Shown: positions 16,964-25,693, numbered from the stretch's first letter. The stretch: 64,000 nucleotides of DNA from Methylopila henanensis (GCF_042681025.1 NZ_JBHUER010000003.1:186001-250000), one strand, 5' to 3'. The notes: a model not told the origin generated them from the sequence alone. Numbers and translations are program-made.

Positions 16964-17848
16964 ATGACCATGCGTTCGGAAAGCATGCCCATGACCATCT
17001 CGCGCCTCGCGCGGTCGCTCGCGGCCGCGGCCGCTCTCGCCGTCACGCTCGGCGGAGCCGGCGCGGCCCAGGCCGCGGAAGCCGGCCCCAAGCCGCCGAT
17101 GCAGTCCTGGAGCTTCTGGGGCCCGCTCGGAAAGTTCGAACCCGGCCAGCTCCAGCGCGGCTTCAAGGTCTATCGCGAGGTCTGCTCCAGCTGCCATTCG
17201 CTCTCGCTGGTGTCGTTCCGCAACCTGATGCAGCCGGGAGGCCCGCAGTTCTCGGAAGGGCAGGTCCGCACCATCGCGGAGGAGTACAAGGTTCAGGACG
17301 GGCCGAACGACAGCGGCGACATGTTCGAGCGCCCGGGCCGGCTCTCCGACGCCTTCCCCAAGGCGTTCCCGAACGAGCAGGCCGCGCGCGCGGCGAACGG
17401 CGGCGCCTACCCGCCGGACTTCTCGCTGCTCGCCAAGGCCCGCACCTATGAGCGCGGCTTCCCGTGGTTCCTCTGGGACATCGTCGCGCAGTACCAGGAG
17501 CAGGGGCCGGACTACATCCACGCCCTGCTGGTCGGCTACGAAGCGCCGCCGGAGGGCGTCAAGCCGAGCTCGCCGGGCCTGCACTACAACAAGTATTTCC
17601 CCGGCCACTGGATCGCGATGGCGCAGCCGATCCAGGACGGGCAGGTGGAGTACACCGACGGGACGCCGACCACTGTCGACCAGTACGGCAAGGACCTCGC
17701 CGCCTTCCTGATGTGGACCGCGGAGCCGCACCTCGCGGCGCGCAAGGGCACCGGCCTGGTGGTGATGATCTTCCTGATCATGTTCCTCGGGCTGCTCGTC
17801 TACGTGAAGAAGAAGGTGTGGAGCGGGGCGAAGCCGGTTCACGCCTGA
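16964..17848 (+). CDS. petC: Ubiquinol-cytochrome c reductase cytochrome c1
   Basis: A 294-residue protein with a signal peptide (hydrophobic to about residue 42, GGAGAAQA-AEA), the heme c site EVCSSCHSLS, the axial Met region GHWIAMAQPIQ and a C-terminal membrane anchor (LVVMIFLIMFLGLLVYVKKKVW). It passes electrons to soluble or membrane cytochrome c. The first ATG (16964) lies 8 bases after the petB stop with GAGG ahead; later in-frame ATGs at 16970, 16985 and 16991 are possible. A terminator follows the gene. Confidence 0.95.
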   Translation: MTMRSESMPMTISRLARSLAAAAALAVTLGGAGAAQAAEAGPKPPMQSWSFWGPLGKFEPGQLQRGFKVYREVCSSCHSLSLVSFRNLMQPGGPQFSEGQVRTIAEEYKVQDGPNDSGDMFERPGRLSDAFPKAFPNEQAARAANGGAYPPDFSLLAKARTYERGFPWFLWDIVAQYQEQGPDYIHALLVGYEAPPEGVKPSSPGLHYNKYFPGHWIAMAQPIQDGQVEYTDGTPTTVDQYGKDLAAFLMWTAEPHLAARKGTGLVVMIFLIMFLGLLVYVKKKVWSGAKPVHA

Positions 17849-17880
17849 TCGCCCGGCGGCGGCCGGAGCGGATAGGATCG

Positions 17881-17907
17881 ACGGCGGGCCAACGGCCCGC
17901 CGTTTTC
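17881..17907 (+). terminator. Intrinsic terminator after petABC
   Basis: A 10-bp perfect stem (ACGGCGGGCC / GGCCCGCCGT) with a 3-base loop followed by TTTTC. It ends the cytochrome bc1 operon before mtnP. Confidence 0.85.
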
Positions 17908-17937
17908 ATGTGGGGGCCGGCGCAGAGGAGACGACGC

Positions 17938-18813
17938 ATGACGAAAGCCATCCTCGGAGTGATCGGCGGGTCCGGCGTCTATGACCTGCCGGGGCTCGAG
18001 GACGTGCGCGAGCTCCACCTGACGAGCCCGTGGGGGACGCCGTCGGCGAAGCCGAAGCAGGGCCGCATCGGCGCGACGACGATCGTGTTCCTGCCGCGCC
18101 ACGGCGCCGGGCACCGGCTGTCGCCGTCGGACATCGACTATCGCGCCAACATCGACGTGCTGAAGCGCGCGGGCGTCACCGATCTCGTCTCGCTCTCCGC
18201 CTGCGGCTCCTACAGCGAGGAGCTGCCGCCGGGCACCTTCGTGCTGGCGGACCAGTTCATCGACCGCACCTTCCGGCGCCAGCCCACCTTCTTCGGGCCG
18301 GGTTGCGTGGCGCATGTGGCGTTCTCCGACCCGGTCGCGCCCAATCTCGTGGCCCGGCTCGCCCGCGCCGCCGCGGCGGAGGCCGTGCCGCACGTGGTCG
18401 GCGGATCCTACGTCTGCATGGAGGGGCCCCAGTTCTCGACCCGCGCGGAATCCACGACCTACAAGGCCATGGGGGCGTCGATCGTCGGCATGACCAACAT
18501 GCCGGAGGCCAAGCTCGCCCGCGAAGCGGAGATCTCCTACGCCACCGTCGGCATGGTGACGGACTATGACGCCTGGCGTCCGCACGAGGCCGGCGTCGAT
18601 GTGGCGGACGTCATCGCGGTGATGCGCGACAATGGCGAAAAGGCCCGCCGGCTGATCGCGCGCCTCGCCGCGGACTTCCCCGCCGAGCACGAGCCGTGCC
18701 CCGTCGGCTCCGACCGCGCGCTCGATTTTGCGATCATCACCGCGCCCGAGCATCGCGACGCCGCGCTGCTCGCGAAGCTCGACGCCGTGGCCGGCCGCGT
18801 TCTCGGGCGCTGA
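17938..18813 (+). CDS. mtnP: S-methyl-5'-thioadenosine phosphorylase
   Basis: A 291-residue trimeric-type purine nucleoside phosphorylase family enzyme. Visible: LGVIGGSGVYDL (phosphate site), FLPRHGAGHRLSPSDIDYRANI, SLSACGSYSEELPPGTFVLADQFIDRT, YVCMEGPQFSTRAES, MTNMPEAKLAREAEI and TDYDAWR. It cleaves methylthioadenosine from polyamine synthesis to adenine and methylthioribose-1-phosphate. GAGGAG stands about 7 bases before the ATG. The usual partner gene apt is not adjacent. Confidence 0.92.
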   Translation: MTKAILGVIGGSGVYDLPGLEDVRELHLTSPWGTPSAKPKQGRIGATTIVFLPRHGAGHRLSPSDIDYRANIDVLKRAGVTDLVSLSACGSYSEELPPGTFVLADQFIDRTFRRQPTFFGPGCVAHVAFSDPVAPNLVARLARAAAAEAVPHVVGGSYVCMEGPQFSTRAESTTYKAMGASIVGMTNMPEAKLAREAEISYATVGMVTDYDAWRPHEAGVDVADVIAVMRDNGEKARRLIARLAADFPAEHEPCPVGSDRALDFAIITAPEHRDAALLAKLDAVAGRVLGR

Positions 18814-18913
18814 GTCGGGCATTCCCCACAAGACCCATTGCTCCGGCGCGCCTGTCGCCGCAGCATCGCTCGCCGCACGGATTCGCGACGCGCGGCTGAT
18901 CCAGCCCTTCAGG

Positions 18914-19408
18914 ATGAACGCCGCCATGTCCGCCGCCGTCCGCCTCGCCTTCGCAGGTCTCGCTCTCGCCGCGACGCCGGCTTTCGCCGACCGTCCGCCC
19001 ACGCGCACGCCGGGCCTGTGGGAGACGGCGACCATCACCAACGCCGGCCGCACGATGGCTCGCGAATGCATCGACGAGCGGACCGACCGGATCGTGCGCC
19101 AGGCGACGTCCGGCGTGACCTGCCGCAACGACGACTTCAAGCGCACGGCCGACGGCTACGCCGCCGGTGCGATCTGCCGCTCGGGCGGCATGTCGATCGA
19201 CAACAAAGTCGAGATCACCGGGGACTTCGCGACCTTCGCGCGCGTGTCCACTACCACGGTGATGTCCGGCCTGCCGGGCGAGGCCGGGCCGCGCACCTTC
19301 ACCTCCGCGATCGAGGCGCGCCGTCTCGGAGACTGCCAGCCCGACCAGCGCCCCGGTGACGTCATCCTGCCCAACGGCACCGTCGTGAACGTGCCGCCAG
19401 CGCGGTAG
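18914..19408 (+). CDS. DUF3617-family exported protein
   Basis: About 164 residues with a signal peptide (SAAVRLAFAGLALAATPAFA-DRP), then PGLWETATITNAG, which is the opening motif of the DUF3617 family, four cysteines that could pair, and a beta-rich body. The function is unknown; the protein should be periplasmic. The start is uncertain: ATG at 18914 or at 18926, the latter 4 residues shorter and better spaced from AGGA. Confidence 0.72.
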   Translation: MNAAMSAAVRLAFAGLALAATPAFADRPPTRTPGLWETATITNAGRTMARECIDERTDRIVRQATSGVTCRNDDFKRTADGYAAGAICRSGGMSIDNKVEITGDFATFARVSTTTVMSGLPGEAGPRTFTSAIEARRLGDCQPDQRPGDVILPNGTVVNVPPAR

Positions 19409-19495
19409 CGCGCCGGCTAAGGGACGCGCATCGTCTCGATGAGGTCATGGGGCCGCGGGGTCCGACCGCGGCCACGCGGCTCGTCCGAAGCGACG

Positions 19496-20179
19496 TCAGA
19501 CCGCCTCTCGCAGGACAGGGCGGCCAAGCATGGCGATCAACTCGCTCTTCGCCGCATCCGACAGATAGGGCTGAAACAGGCTCGCGACCTGTTTCAGTCC
19601 CCAGTCGAGATGGTCCTGCCCTAAGTCCTCGATACCTTCCTGCAGGCTGAGATACAGCGCCCAGTAGGTCGATACGATCCAGACATTGGCGAGCAACAGC
19701 GGCGCTTCTTCGTCTGGGACATCTATCAGTTCCGCATCCGTCATCTGACGAAGCGCCCCGTCTACGACGAGCCGCATCGCCGCGCTGAGCCCGCGGATCG
19801 GCTCGCGCAGGGTCGGTGCGATGGCGATGACGCCAGGCAGATCCCGGAAGATGTAGCGATGGTCCCAGACGATCGAGAACCAGCGCCGCATGAAACCGGA
19901 GAAAACGCCCGGGTCGACGGAGATGTTCGAACCTGCGTCCGTCATGAAGGCGGTCGCGTCGGCCTCCAGTCTTTTGAACAGCGCCTGGAGAAGCGCCTCC
20001 TTCGTCTTGAAGTGATAATAGAGGTTGCCTTCGTTGATGCCGACCGTTCGAGCGATTTCGGCGGTCGTGACCCGATCCGGCCCCCTGTCGTTGAACAGGA
20101 CGAGAGTGGCGTTCAGGATCCGGTCTCGGGTGCCAGTCCGATCGGCCCTTGTCGCGCCTGCCGCCGCTGTTCCTGCCAT
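19496..20179 (-). CDS. TetR/AcrR-family transcriptional regulator
   Basis: A 227-residue repressor. The N-terminal HTH is clear: TRDRILNATLVLFNDRGPDRVTTAEIARTVGINEGNLYYHFKTKEALLQALF (about 16-68). The C-terminal ligand domain is helical with WFSIVWDHRYIFRDLP, seen in a TetR subgroup (TetR_C_34-like). It is divergent from the cytochrome P450 gene, and two near-identical palindromes sit between them, so it probably represses both itself and the P450. The inducer is unknown; a lipid or hydrophobic compound would fit a P450 target. Confidence 0.88.
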   Translation of the reverse strand: MAGTAAAGATRADRTGTRDRILNATLVLFNDRGPDRVTTAEIARTVGINEGNLYYHFKTKEALLQALFKRLEADATAFMTDAGSNISVDPGVFSGFMRRWFSIVWDHRYIFRDLPGVIAIAPTLREPIRGLSAAMRLVVDGALRQMTDAELIDVPDEEAPLLLANVWIVSTYWALYLSLQEGIEDLGQDHLDWGLKQVASLFQPYLSDAAKSELIAMLGRPVLREAV

Positions 20180-20196
20180 GCCGCCCCTTGCATCGA

Positions 20197-20212
20197 TAAG
20201 GTGTCCACCTTA
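20197..20212. promoter_or_regulatory. Operator 1 for the TetR-type regulator
   Basis: A perfect 16-base palindrome TAAGGTGTCCACCTTA lies 17 bases from the tetR start codon in the tetR-P450 intergenic region. Size and placement are typical of TetR-family operators. Confidence 0.8.
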
Positions 20213-20219
20213 GGTCTCA

Positions 20220-20235
20220 TAAGGTGAGCGCCTTA
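20220..20235. promoter_or_regulatory. Operator 2 for the TetR-type regulator
   Basis: TAAGGTGAGCGCCTTA repeats operator 1 with one arm mismatch, 23 bases centre to centre (about two helix turns). Two TetR dimers could bind on one face of the DNA and block both divergent promoters. Confidence 0.78.
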
Positions 20236-20266
20236 CAGATACGGCGCGGACGGTTGGCAAGCAAGG

Positions 20267-21643
20267 ATGCACATCATGGCTGGCTCGGCCCAAGTTCCCG
20301 GCGCGCCGAAGACGACGTTTCCCCTGACGCCACAGTCAACGCTCGCTGTGCTGCTTGCGATCGTGCGCAACCCGCTCGAAGCGCTTCCCTCGTCGATCTT
20401 CACGGAACCTGTGGTGTTTTCGAAGACCGCCGGAGAGATGAAGGTCTACATGGCCGACCCCGCGCTAATACACGAGGCGCTGGTCAAGAATGCGGAAGCC
20501 TTCGGCAAGGGGGATCAAGTCCGGCGAGCGCTGGGACCGGCCCTTGGCCGGGGCCTGCTGACGGCGGACGGCGCGCATTGGAAGTGGCAACGGCAGTCCG
20601 TCGCCGGCGGGTTTCGGCACGACAAGCTGCTCGAACTTCAGCCGACAATGATCGCAGCGGCCCAGCGCACGCGCGACAGGTGGATCGGGGCGGGCGATGG
20701 AACAGTCGACGTCAGCCACGAGATGATGCGCACCACCTTCGATATCATCGTCGAGACGATGATGTCCGGCGGATACGGCGTCGACGTCGATCGGGTCGAA
20801 AAAGGTATTTCAGATTTCCTCAAGCCGACCGGCTGGACGTTCGCGCTCGGACTTCTGCACGCCCCGGACTGGATACCCTATCCCGGCCGCGGCAGGGCGG
20901 AAGCTGCCGTTGAATTCCTGCGGGCCAGCCTCCTGAGCGTGATCGAGGAGAGGCGCAAACGCCCCGACGACCGCCAGGATCTCGTGAACATGCTTCTGTC
21001 GGCCTCTGACCCGGAGACCGGGCGCACGATGAGCGACGCGGACATCGTCGACAACCTCATGACCTTCATCACGGCCGGCCATGAAACGACGGCGCTCGCG
21101 CTGGCCTGGACGTTCGGCTTGCTGGCGCGGCGCCCGGAGATCGAGAGAAAGGTTCTTGACGAGATTGACGCGGTCACGGAAGGCGAGCCGGTGAACGCCG
21201 AGCATGTTTCGAAGCTCGTCTATACGCGGCAGGTCTTCTCGGAAGCCATGCGCCTGTATCCCCCCGCGCCGATCATCACGCGGACCGCTTTGCGGGACGT
21301 CCAGCTTGGCGAATATCTCATTCCGGCCGGAACGGTGCTGATCGTTCCGATCTACGCGGTGCACCGCCACGCGTCTCTGTGGCCGGATCCCGAGGCGTTC
21401 GACCCGGACCGCTTCCGTCCGGAGGCGGTCAAGACACGGCCCCGCTACGCCTACATGCCTTTTGGCGCGGGTCCGCGCGTCTGCATCGGCAACGCCTTCG
21501 CCGTCATGGAAGCCGTCGCCATCTTGGCGGTGCTGCTTCAGAAGGTCCGGCTCGCGACGATCGAGCCCGAGCCGCCGAAGCCCGTCATGAAAGTCACGCT
21601 CCGGCCCAACCAGGCGCAACGCATGACCCTGACGTTGCGCTGA
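20267..21643 (+). CDS. Cytochrome P450
   Basis: A 458-residue soluble-type P450. Motifs: I-helix oxygen-activation AGHETT, K-helix ExxR in SEAMRLYPP, PERF-like DPDRFRPE, and the heme loop FGAGPRVCIGNAF with the axial Cys406. WKWQRQSVAGGFRHDKL corresponds to the WxxxR heme-propionate motif in helix C. The sequence resembles eukaryotic-like bacterial P450s of the fatty-acid hydroxylase type (CYP102/CYP4 side), but no reductase domain is fused and no ferredoxin or reductase gene is adjacent. Base composition is a little lower in G+C than the neighbours. It is divergent from, and probably controlled by, the TetR-type protein. Confidence 0.93.
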   Translation: MHIMAGSAQVPGAPKTTFPLTPQSTLAVLLAIVRNPLEALPSSIFTEPVVFSKTAGEMKVYMADPALIHEALVKNAEAFGKGDQVRRALGPALGRGLLTADGAHWKWQRQSVAGGFRHDKLLELQPTMIAAAQRTRDRWIGAGDGTVDVSHEMMRTTFDIIVETMMSGGYGVDVDRVEKGISDFLKPTGWTFALGLLHAPDWIPYPGRGRAEAAVEFLRASLLSVIEERRKRPDDRQDLVNMLLSASDPETGRTMSDADIVDNLMTFITAGHETTALALAWTFGLLARRPEIERKVLDEIDAVTEGEPVNAEHVSKLVYTRQVFSEAMRLYPPAPIITRTALRDVQLGEYLIPAGTVLIVPIYAVHRHASLWPDPEAFDPDRFRPEAVKTRPRYAYMPFGAGPRVCIGNAFAVMEAVAILAVLLQKVRLATIEPEPPKPVMKVTLRPNQAQRMTLTLR

Positions 21644-21819
21644 AGAACGCCTCGGGGAAGGACAACGCGCTCCATCTCCGCCCCTCGGCAGCGCCGCAAC
21701 CGCCATCGTCCGGCTCTGAGCAGTGAGTCCTGAGCCTGGTGGACAGGACGTCATCGTTCGTCCGACAGTGTATTTCTACCTAGAGGTGTTTGACGAATTA
21801 GCGACAAAGGGGGATCTCG

Positions 21820-23613
21820 ATGGCCTACCTAGAACAGAGCGCCAATCTCTCGGACGTGCCGGACAAGCCGCTGGCGCTGAAGACCCTGGCCGACGCGGGC
21901 GGGGAAATCGGGAAGGCAAGCGTGACGGCCCCCGCGGCTCCCGCCGTGCACGCTTCGCTGGATCGCTGGCTGACCCGGGACGGCTGTCTCGATTTCCGGC
22001 GGTTCGTCGGCCCCACGCCGGCGAACGGTCTCGTCATTGACACCGCGCTGCAAGACGCTTTCGACGAGGCGAACGCGTTGCCGCAACAGAGCCGGCGCAT
22101 CCTCATGCCGGCAGCGCGCTTCGTGCTCGAGAACACGGTGACATCCGGCGTGAACGAGCAATCCGGTCTGGTCGGAATTCCTGGATCTCGTATTGAAATG
22201 CAGCAAACTGGCCCCGGCATTCACGTCCGAGGACAGTTCTTCCGCATATTCAATATGTCATTTCTTGGAAATAATTCGGGAGGTCAGTGCGCTCTCGAAT
22301 TCCGAAAGAACGCAGATGCTCCTTCTAATGAAGTAAATGTGGATGTAGATGCGACAATACTAAATTGCGGATTCACGAATTTCGTATCTTCCGTAATATT
22401 TTATGGGCGAGGTCTTCTGGCGAGACAAAGTGGCTTTGGAGGGTGCACCTACGGGTTTGATCTTCATTGGCCGGAATCGCCAGTTGGCGCCGACCCTGAC
22501 CCCGCGACCGGATGGCGGGCCATGGTCGTCGAAGCGACGCGGGCCCACGCGATCTCGGCGGTCGTCCGCGGAATCGGTGTGGACAGCCAGCACCTCAGGC
22601 TCCGGTTGGCGGGCACCGAGGCTGACGTCGGCCGGGCGCTCTTTAACGGAGGCTGCAGCAACAGCGAGTTCATTGACAATATCATGTCGGGCGCGGACGG
22701 CGCGGTGACCATCAGCATTGGACGGGGCGGCAAGGGAAATCGGTTCATCGGCAACAGATTCAGCGCGGACGCCGCAACTCCGGCAAACCGCGCCATAAGG
22801 TACTACGGCGACGCCGTTTTCGAGAACGTCTCCATCGACGGAACGTTTTCGGGTTACGCGAGCGCTCCAATTCAAAGCCAGGTCGGCGCCAAGAACGTGC
22901 GCATCCGCGGCAACTTCTGGGGTAACGGGACAGCGGCGCCCGGGCAGTACGACATCGAGATCACCGGTAGCGCGGCGGGGCTGGATGTAGAAGCGACGTT
23001 CGGCGCGAGGGCGACGACGGGCGGAGCCTGCGTGCGCGTGAGCGGCGCGGTGGACGCCTATTCCCGGGTGACGGGCATGAAAGAAGGCGGCCGCGCCATG
23101 CTAGACGCTGGATCGATCTCGGGAAATCCGCTGATCGAGTACGAGCCGAACGTCTACCGGGGAACCATCACGGCTCGCCACCATCTGGCGCCAGAGTTCG
23201 TGGCGCACAACACACGCAACAGCAGCTGGGAGCCCGGCCTTCAGCCTGTCGGCCGTTTCGTCGTCCGCACGTCGGACACGTCCCATGCGGGTGGCCCGGG
23301 AGAAGCAGGCTCATTCGAAGTCCACGCGGCGACGGCGGCCGGCGACGAGACGTTCGCGGAGGTGAAGGTCTCGGGACCGGCTAGCCGGAACATTTCGTCG
23401 TGCCGGTTCTATTGGAACGGCGTCGGGCCCCTTGCGGACAACGATAAAAGCCTCGGCTTCGCAAGCGCGCGTTGGGCGACGGTGCACGCCGTCAACCTGA
23501 CGGGAGCGTTTCCCGGCCCCTATGCGGACGATGCGGCGGCGGGGACGGCAGGCGTTCCGATCGGCGGAACCTACCGCAAGACCGGCGGCGTTCTCGCTTG
23601 GCGCCAGGCGTAG
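21820..23613 (+). CDS. Orphan phage-tailspike/tail-fibre-like beta-helix protein
   Basis: A 597-residue protein, not identified with certainty. The N-terminus has SANLSDVPDKPLALKTLADAGGEIGKA, the NLSD-type repeat common in phage tail fibres. The middle (about 70-420) is rich in Asn/Gly and short beta strands (FRIFNMSFLGNNSGG, CSNSEFIDNIMSGADGAVTISIG, NRFIGNRFSADA, NVRIRGNFWGNG), as in right-handed parallel beta-helices of tailspikes and pectate-lyase-like proteins. The end has SLGFASARWATVHAVN and DDAAAGTAGVPIGGTYRKTGGVLAWRQA, typical of phage tail protein tips. It has no signal peptide. Part of the gene (about 22190-22410) is markedly AT-richer. No other phage gene is nearby. GGGGG precedes the ATG. 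Confidence 0.6.
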   Translation: MAYLEQSANLSDVPDKPLALKTLADAGGEIGKASVTAPAAPAVHASLDRWLTRDGCLDFRRFVGPTPANGLVIDTALQDAFDEANALPQQSRRILMPAARFVLENTVTSGVNEQSGLVGIPGSRIEMQQTGPGIHVRGQFFRIFNMSFLGNNSGGQCALEFRKNADAPSNEVNVDVDATILNCGFTNFVSSVIFYGRGLLARQSGFGGCTYGFDLHWPESPVGADPDPATGWRAMVVEATRAHAISAVVRGIGVDSQHLRLRLAGTEADVGRALFNGGCSNSEFIDNIMSGADGAVTISIGRGGKGNRFIGNRFSADAATPANRAIRYYGDAVFENVSIDGTFSGYASAPIQSQVGAKNVRIRGNFWGNGTAAPGQYDIEITGSAAGLDVEATFGARATTGGACVRVSGAVDAYSRVTGMKEGGRAMLDAGSISGNPLIEYEPNVYRGTITARHHLAPEFVAHNTRNSSWEPGLQPVGRFVVRTSDTSHAGGPGEAGSFEVHAATAAGDETFAEVKVSGPASRNISSCRFYWNGVGPLADNDKSLGFASARWATVHAVNLTGAFPGPYADDAAAGTAGVPIGGTYRKTGGVLAWRQA

Positions 23614-23636
23614 GTGTCGTCGCGATCGCGGCCCGG

Positions 23637-23665
23637 AGCCCCGCCGCCGCACGGGGCTTCTTCTT
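23637..23665 (+). terminator. Probable terminator after the tailspike-like gene
   Basis: AGCCCCG (23637-23643) pairs with CGGGGCT (23652-23658) across an 8-base loop, followed by TCTTCTT. Confidence 0.6.
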
Positions 23666-23742
23666 GCAAAGCCGCGCGAACGTCCTCCGCGTGTGGCCCA
23701 TCGCCCGCAATCATGAAGGTCCGGCCGCCCGATTTCGGGCCT

Positions 23743-23919
23743 CTAGTTCGCCGGGTCGCGGCTCTCGGCGTCGTAGACCCGTTCGGCGCCGCGCTCGGCG
23801 GCGATCCTCTCCGATCGCGTGGTCTGGCGGTTGCGCAGCATGCCGTAGCCGAGCGCGAGGCCCAGCACGATCACGCCGCCGACCGTCAGGATCAGCCAGA
23901 GTCCTCCTCCGCCTTCCAT
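23743..23919 (-). CDS. Small single-helix membrane protein
   Basis: A 58-residue protein: MEGGGG, one transmembrane helix (about 7-28, LWLILTVGGVIVLGLALGYGML) and a charged tail RNRQTTRSERIAAERGAERVYDAESRDPAN. The start at 23919 is fixed by AAGGAG 8 bases upstream; the frame continues upstream but reads as non-coding. The function is unknown. It is divergent from the DUF2076 gene. Confidence 0.62.
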   Translation of the reverse strand: MEGGGGLWLILTVGGVIVLGLALGYGMLRNRQTTRSERIAAERGAERVYDAESRDPAN

Positions 23920-24132
23920 CCATCGTCTCCTTACCGGTTGCGCGGCGCGTTCCGGAGCGCCGCCGTCCTGTCCAAAGGGTCCGCGGAGCGCTTTGGTTCC
24001 GTGCGAAAGCTCGCCGCCGTCCATCGGCCGCGCTTCCGCCAAGGAAACGTCACGACGTCTTCGGAACCGCGCCACAACCAATCGCGATCCTCATGCGTTG
24101 AAAGTGTTTCGACGCCTCAGGAGGGCTTCGTG

Positions 24133-24798
24133 ATGAACGCCGAGGAACGCAATCTGATCGCGGGCCTGTTCGACAGGCTGCGCGGCGCCGAGAACGCCTA
24201 TCGCGACCCCGAGGCGGACGAGTTCATCCGCGGGCAGGTCGCGCGCCAGCCGCACGCGCCCTACGCCATGGCGCAGACGCTGATCGTGCAGAACCAGGCG
24301 CTCGAAGCTGCGCAGGCGCGCATCGCCGAACTCGAGCGTGCGCTCGACGAAGCGCCGCGCGGGCCGCAGGCGGCGTCGCCCTGGGGGCCGCGCGCGAGCG
24401 AAGCCATGGGCGCTCCGCCCGCCTTCGGCGGGCAGGGCGAGCGCGATCCAGATCCGGACTACGGGCGGCGGCCGTCCTATGGCGACCGGCCGTTCGGGCA
24501 AGGCTCCTACGGCGCTCCGCCGCCCGCGGCCGCTCCGTCGCGCGGCGGCGGCTTTCTCGCGGGCGCCCTGACGACCGCGGCAGGCGTCGCAGGCGGCGCG
24601 CTGCTGTTCTCCGGCCTCCAGTCGCTGTTCGGCGGCGAGGAGGCTCACGCCGCCGGCTCCGCCGCGAATGCGGTCGAGCCGCAGGCGGACGCCGCCGCGC
24701 CCGAGGACGCGGGCGGCGGCTGGTTCTCCGGCCTGCTCGGCGGCGACGAGGCCGGGTCGGCCCCGCCGGACGACGGCGGCGACAGCGACTGGATCTGA
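24133..24798 (+). CDS. DUF2076-family protein
   Basis: A 221-residue protein. The N-terminal helical block MNAEERNLIAGLFDRLRGAENAYRDPEADEFIRGQVARQPHAPYAMAQTLIVQNQALEAAQARIAELE is the DUF2076 hallmark. A Pro/Gly-rich low-complexity middle follows, then a hydrophobic patch (FLAGALTTAAGVAGGALLFSGL, about 138-160), and a Gly/Asp-rich end with GGWFSGLLGG. Predicted as a periplasmic ligand-binding sensor family by name only; the role is unknown. AGGAGGG lies 8 bases before the ATG. Confidence 0.82.
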   Translation: MNAEERNLIAGLFDRLRGAENAYRDPEADEFIRGQVARQPHAPYAMAQTLIVQNQALEAAQARIAELERALDEAPRGPQAASPWGPRASEAMGAPPAFGGQGERDPDPDYGRRPSYGDRPFGQGSYGAPPPAAAPSRGGGFLAGALTTAAGVAGGALLFSGLQSLFGGEEAHAAGSAANAVEPQADAAAPEDAGGGWFSGLLGGDEAGSAPPDDGGDSDWI

Positions 24799-24874
24799 CG
24801 TCCAGAACATCGAAGCAGGGGCGAGTTTGCGTCCGCGCGGCAGCCGGGCGGACGCCAGAAGACGGATTTCAGCG

Positions 24875-25066
24875 ATGGCTGAACGGAAGCGATACGACGA
24901 ACCCGAGATGGTGCGCGAGCCCGGCGTGGAGCCGGACCGGCGCGAGGGCCACGAGCGCGACTTCATGGCCTCGGACGACATCGAGGACGGCGCGACCGGA
25001 TCCGAGGATTCCGGCGCGGGCTCGTTCCTCGACCGGTTCCTCCCCCCACGGTCGAGCGGCCGATAG
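24875..25066 (+). CDS. Small acidic hypothetical protein
   Basis: A 63-residue, highly charged protein (MAERKRYDEPEMVREPGVEPDRREGHERDF, then SDDIEDGATGSEDSGAGSFLDRFLPPRSSGR) without membrane segments, probably disordered. It follows the DUF2076 gene by 76 bases on the same strand and is closed by a strong terminator, so the two probably form one transcript. Family not recognised; confidence is moderate because it is short. Confidence 0.5.
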   Translation: MAERKRYDEPEMVREPGVEPDRREGHERDFMASDDIEDGATGSEDSGAGSFLDRFLPPRSSGR

Positions 25067-25146
25067 AACGCCGCCGGATCCGCGCGTCGCCCACCCTCCA
25101 ACCTGGAGGGCGGCGCGCCGGGGAATGGAGTGATGGAGCTCGAACG

Positions 25147-25182
25147 AAAACAGGCGGCGCCCGGTCCGGCGCCGCCTGTTTT
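25147..25182. terminator. Bidirectional intrinsic terminator
   Basis: A 15-bp perfect stem AAAACAGGCGGCGCC / GGCGCCGCCTGTTTT with a 6-base loop. T-tracts on both strands serve the plus-strand DUF2076 unit and the minus-strand response regulator. Confidence 0.92.
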
Positions 25183-25199
25183 CGTGAGTCCGCCTGATC

Positions 25200-25562
25200 T
25201 CAGGGGTGGCGCCGGCCGCCCGACGCGGAGGCCACGACCGCCTCGATCGCGCGCTGGCTGTAGGGCTTGGCGATGAAGGCGGCGTCGCGCAGGCCCTCCG
25301 GGCATCCGGAGACGTCCGAGCCGGTGACGAAGGCGAACGGAAGCTCCTGCTCCTTCAGGGTGCGCGCGAAGTCGTAGGACTTGCCGTCGACCACGTCGAT
25401 GTCGAGCAGGGCGAGATCGAAACCGCCCTTCAGGGCCTTCTGCGCCTGCGCGATCGACCGGCAGGAGGTGATGCGGGCGTCGGTCCAGCAGCGGACGATG
25501 GTTTCGAGATCCAGCGCCAGAATGGCGTCATCTTCGAGGATCAGAACGCGGAACGGCGCCAA
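25200..25562 (-). CDS. Single-domain response regulator
   Basis: A 120-residue receiver-only protein: VLILEDDAILALDLE (acidic pair), LALLDIDVVDG (phosphoacceptor Asp), FVTGSD (Thr) and IAKPYSQRAIEAVV (Lys). No output domain is present. It resembles the small regulators common in Hyphomicrobiales. The kinase partner is not adjacent. The gene lies between two terminators, so it is its own unit. Confidence 0.87.
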   Translation of the reverse strand: MAPFRVLILEDDAILALDLETIVRCWTDARITSCRSIAQAQKALKGGFDLALLDIDVVDGKSYDFARTLKEQELPFAFVTGSDVSGCPEGLRDAAFIAKPYSQRAIEAVVASASGGRRHP

Positions 25563-25650
25563 CGCATGTACTCCTGGCGAATTTCACTCGCACAGAAACG
25601 CGCTCCGGCCCGTCCGGTTTCATGGTCGATGAAGAATTAATTTTAACGGC

Positions 25651-25686
25651 GCGCGAGGGGCCGGCGCGGACGCCGGCCCCTCGCGC
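25651..25686 (-). terminator. Intrinsic terminator after the L,D-transpeptidase gene
   Basis: A 16-bp perfect stem (GCGCGAGGGGCCGGCG / CGCCGGCCCCTCGCGC) with a 4-base loop. On the minus strand it is followed by GCCGTTAAAATTAATT, ending transcription from the gene at 25694-26638. Confidence 0.85.
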
Positions 25687-25693
25687 CAGAGCC

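Noticed and set aside
19496..23613. A prophage region
   Set aside because: Only one tail-like gene is present; no integrase, capsid, terminase or lysis gene can be seen around it.
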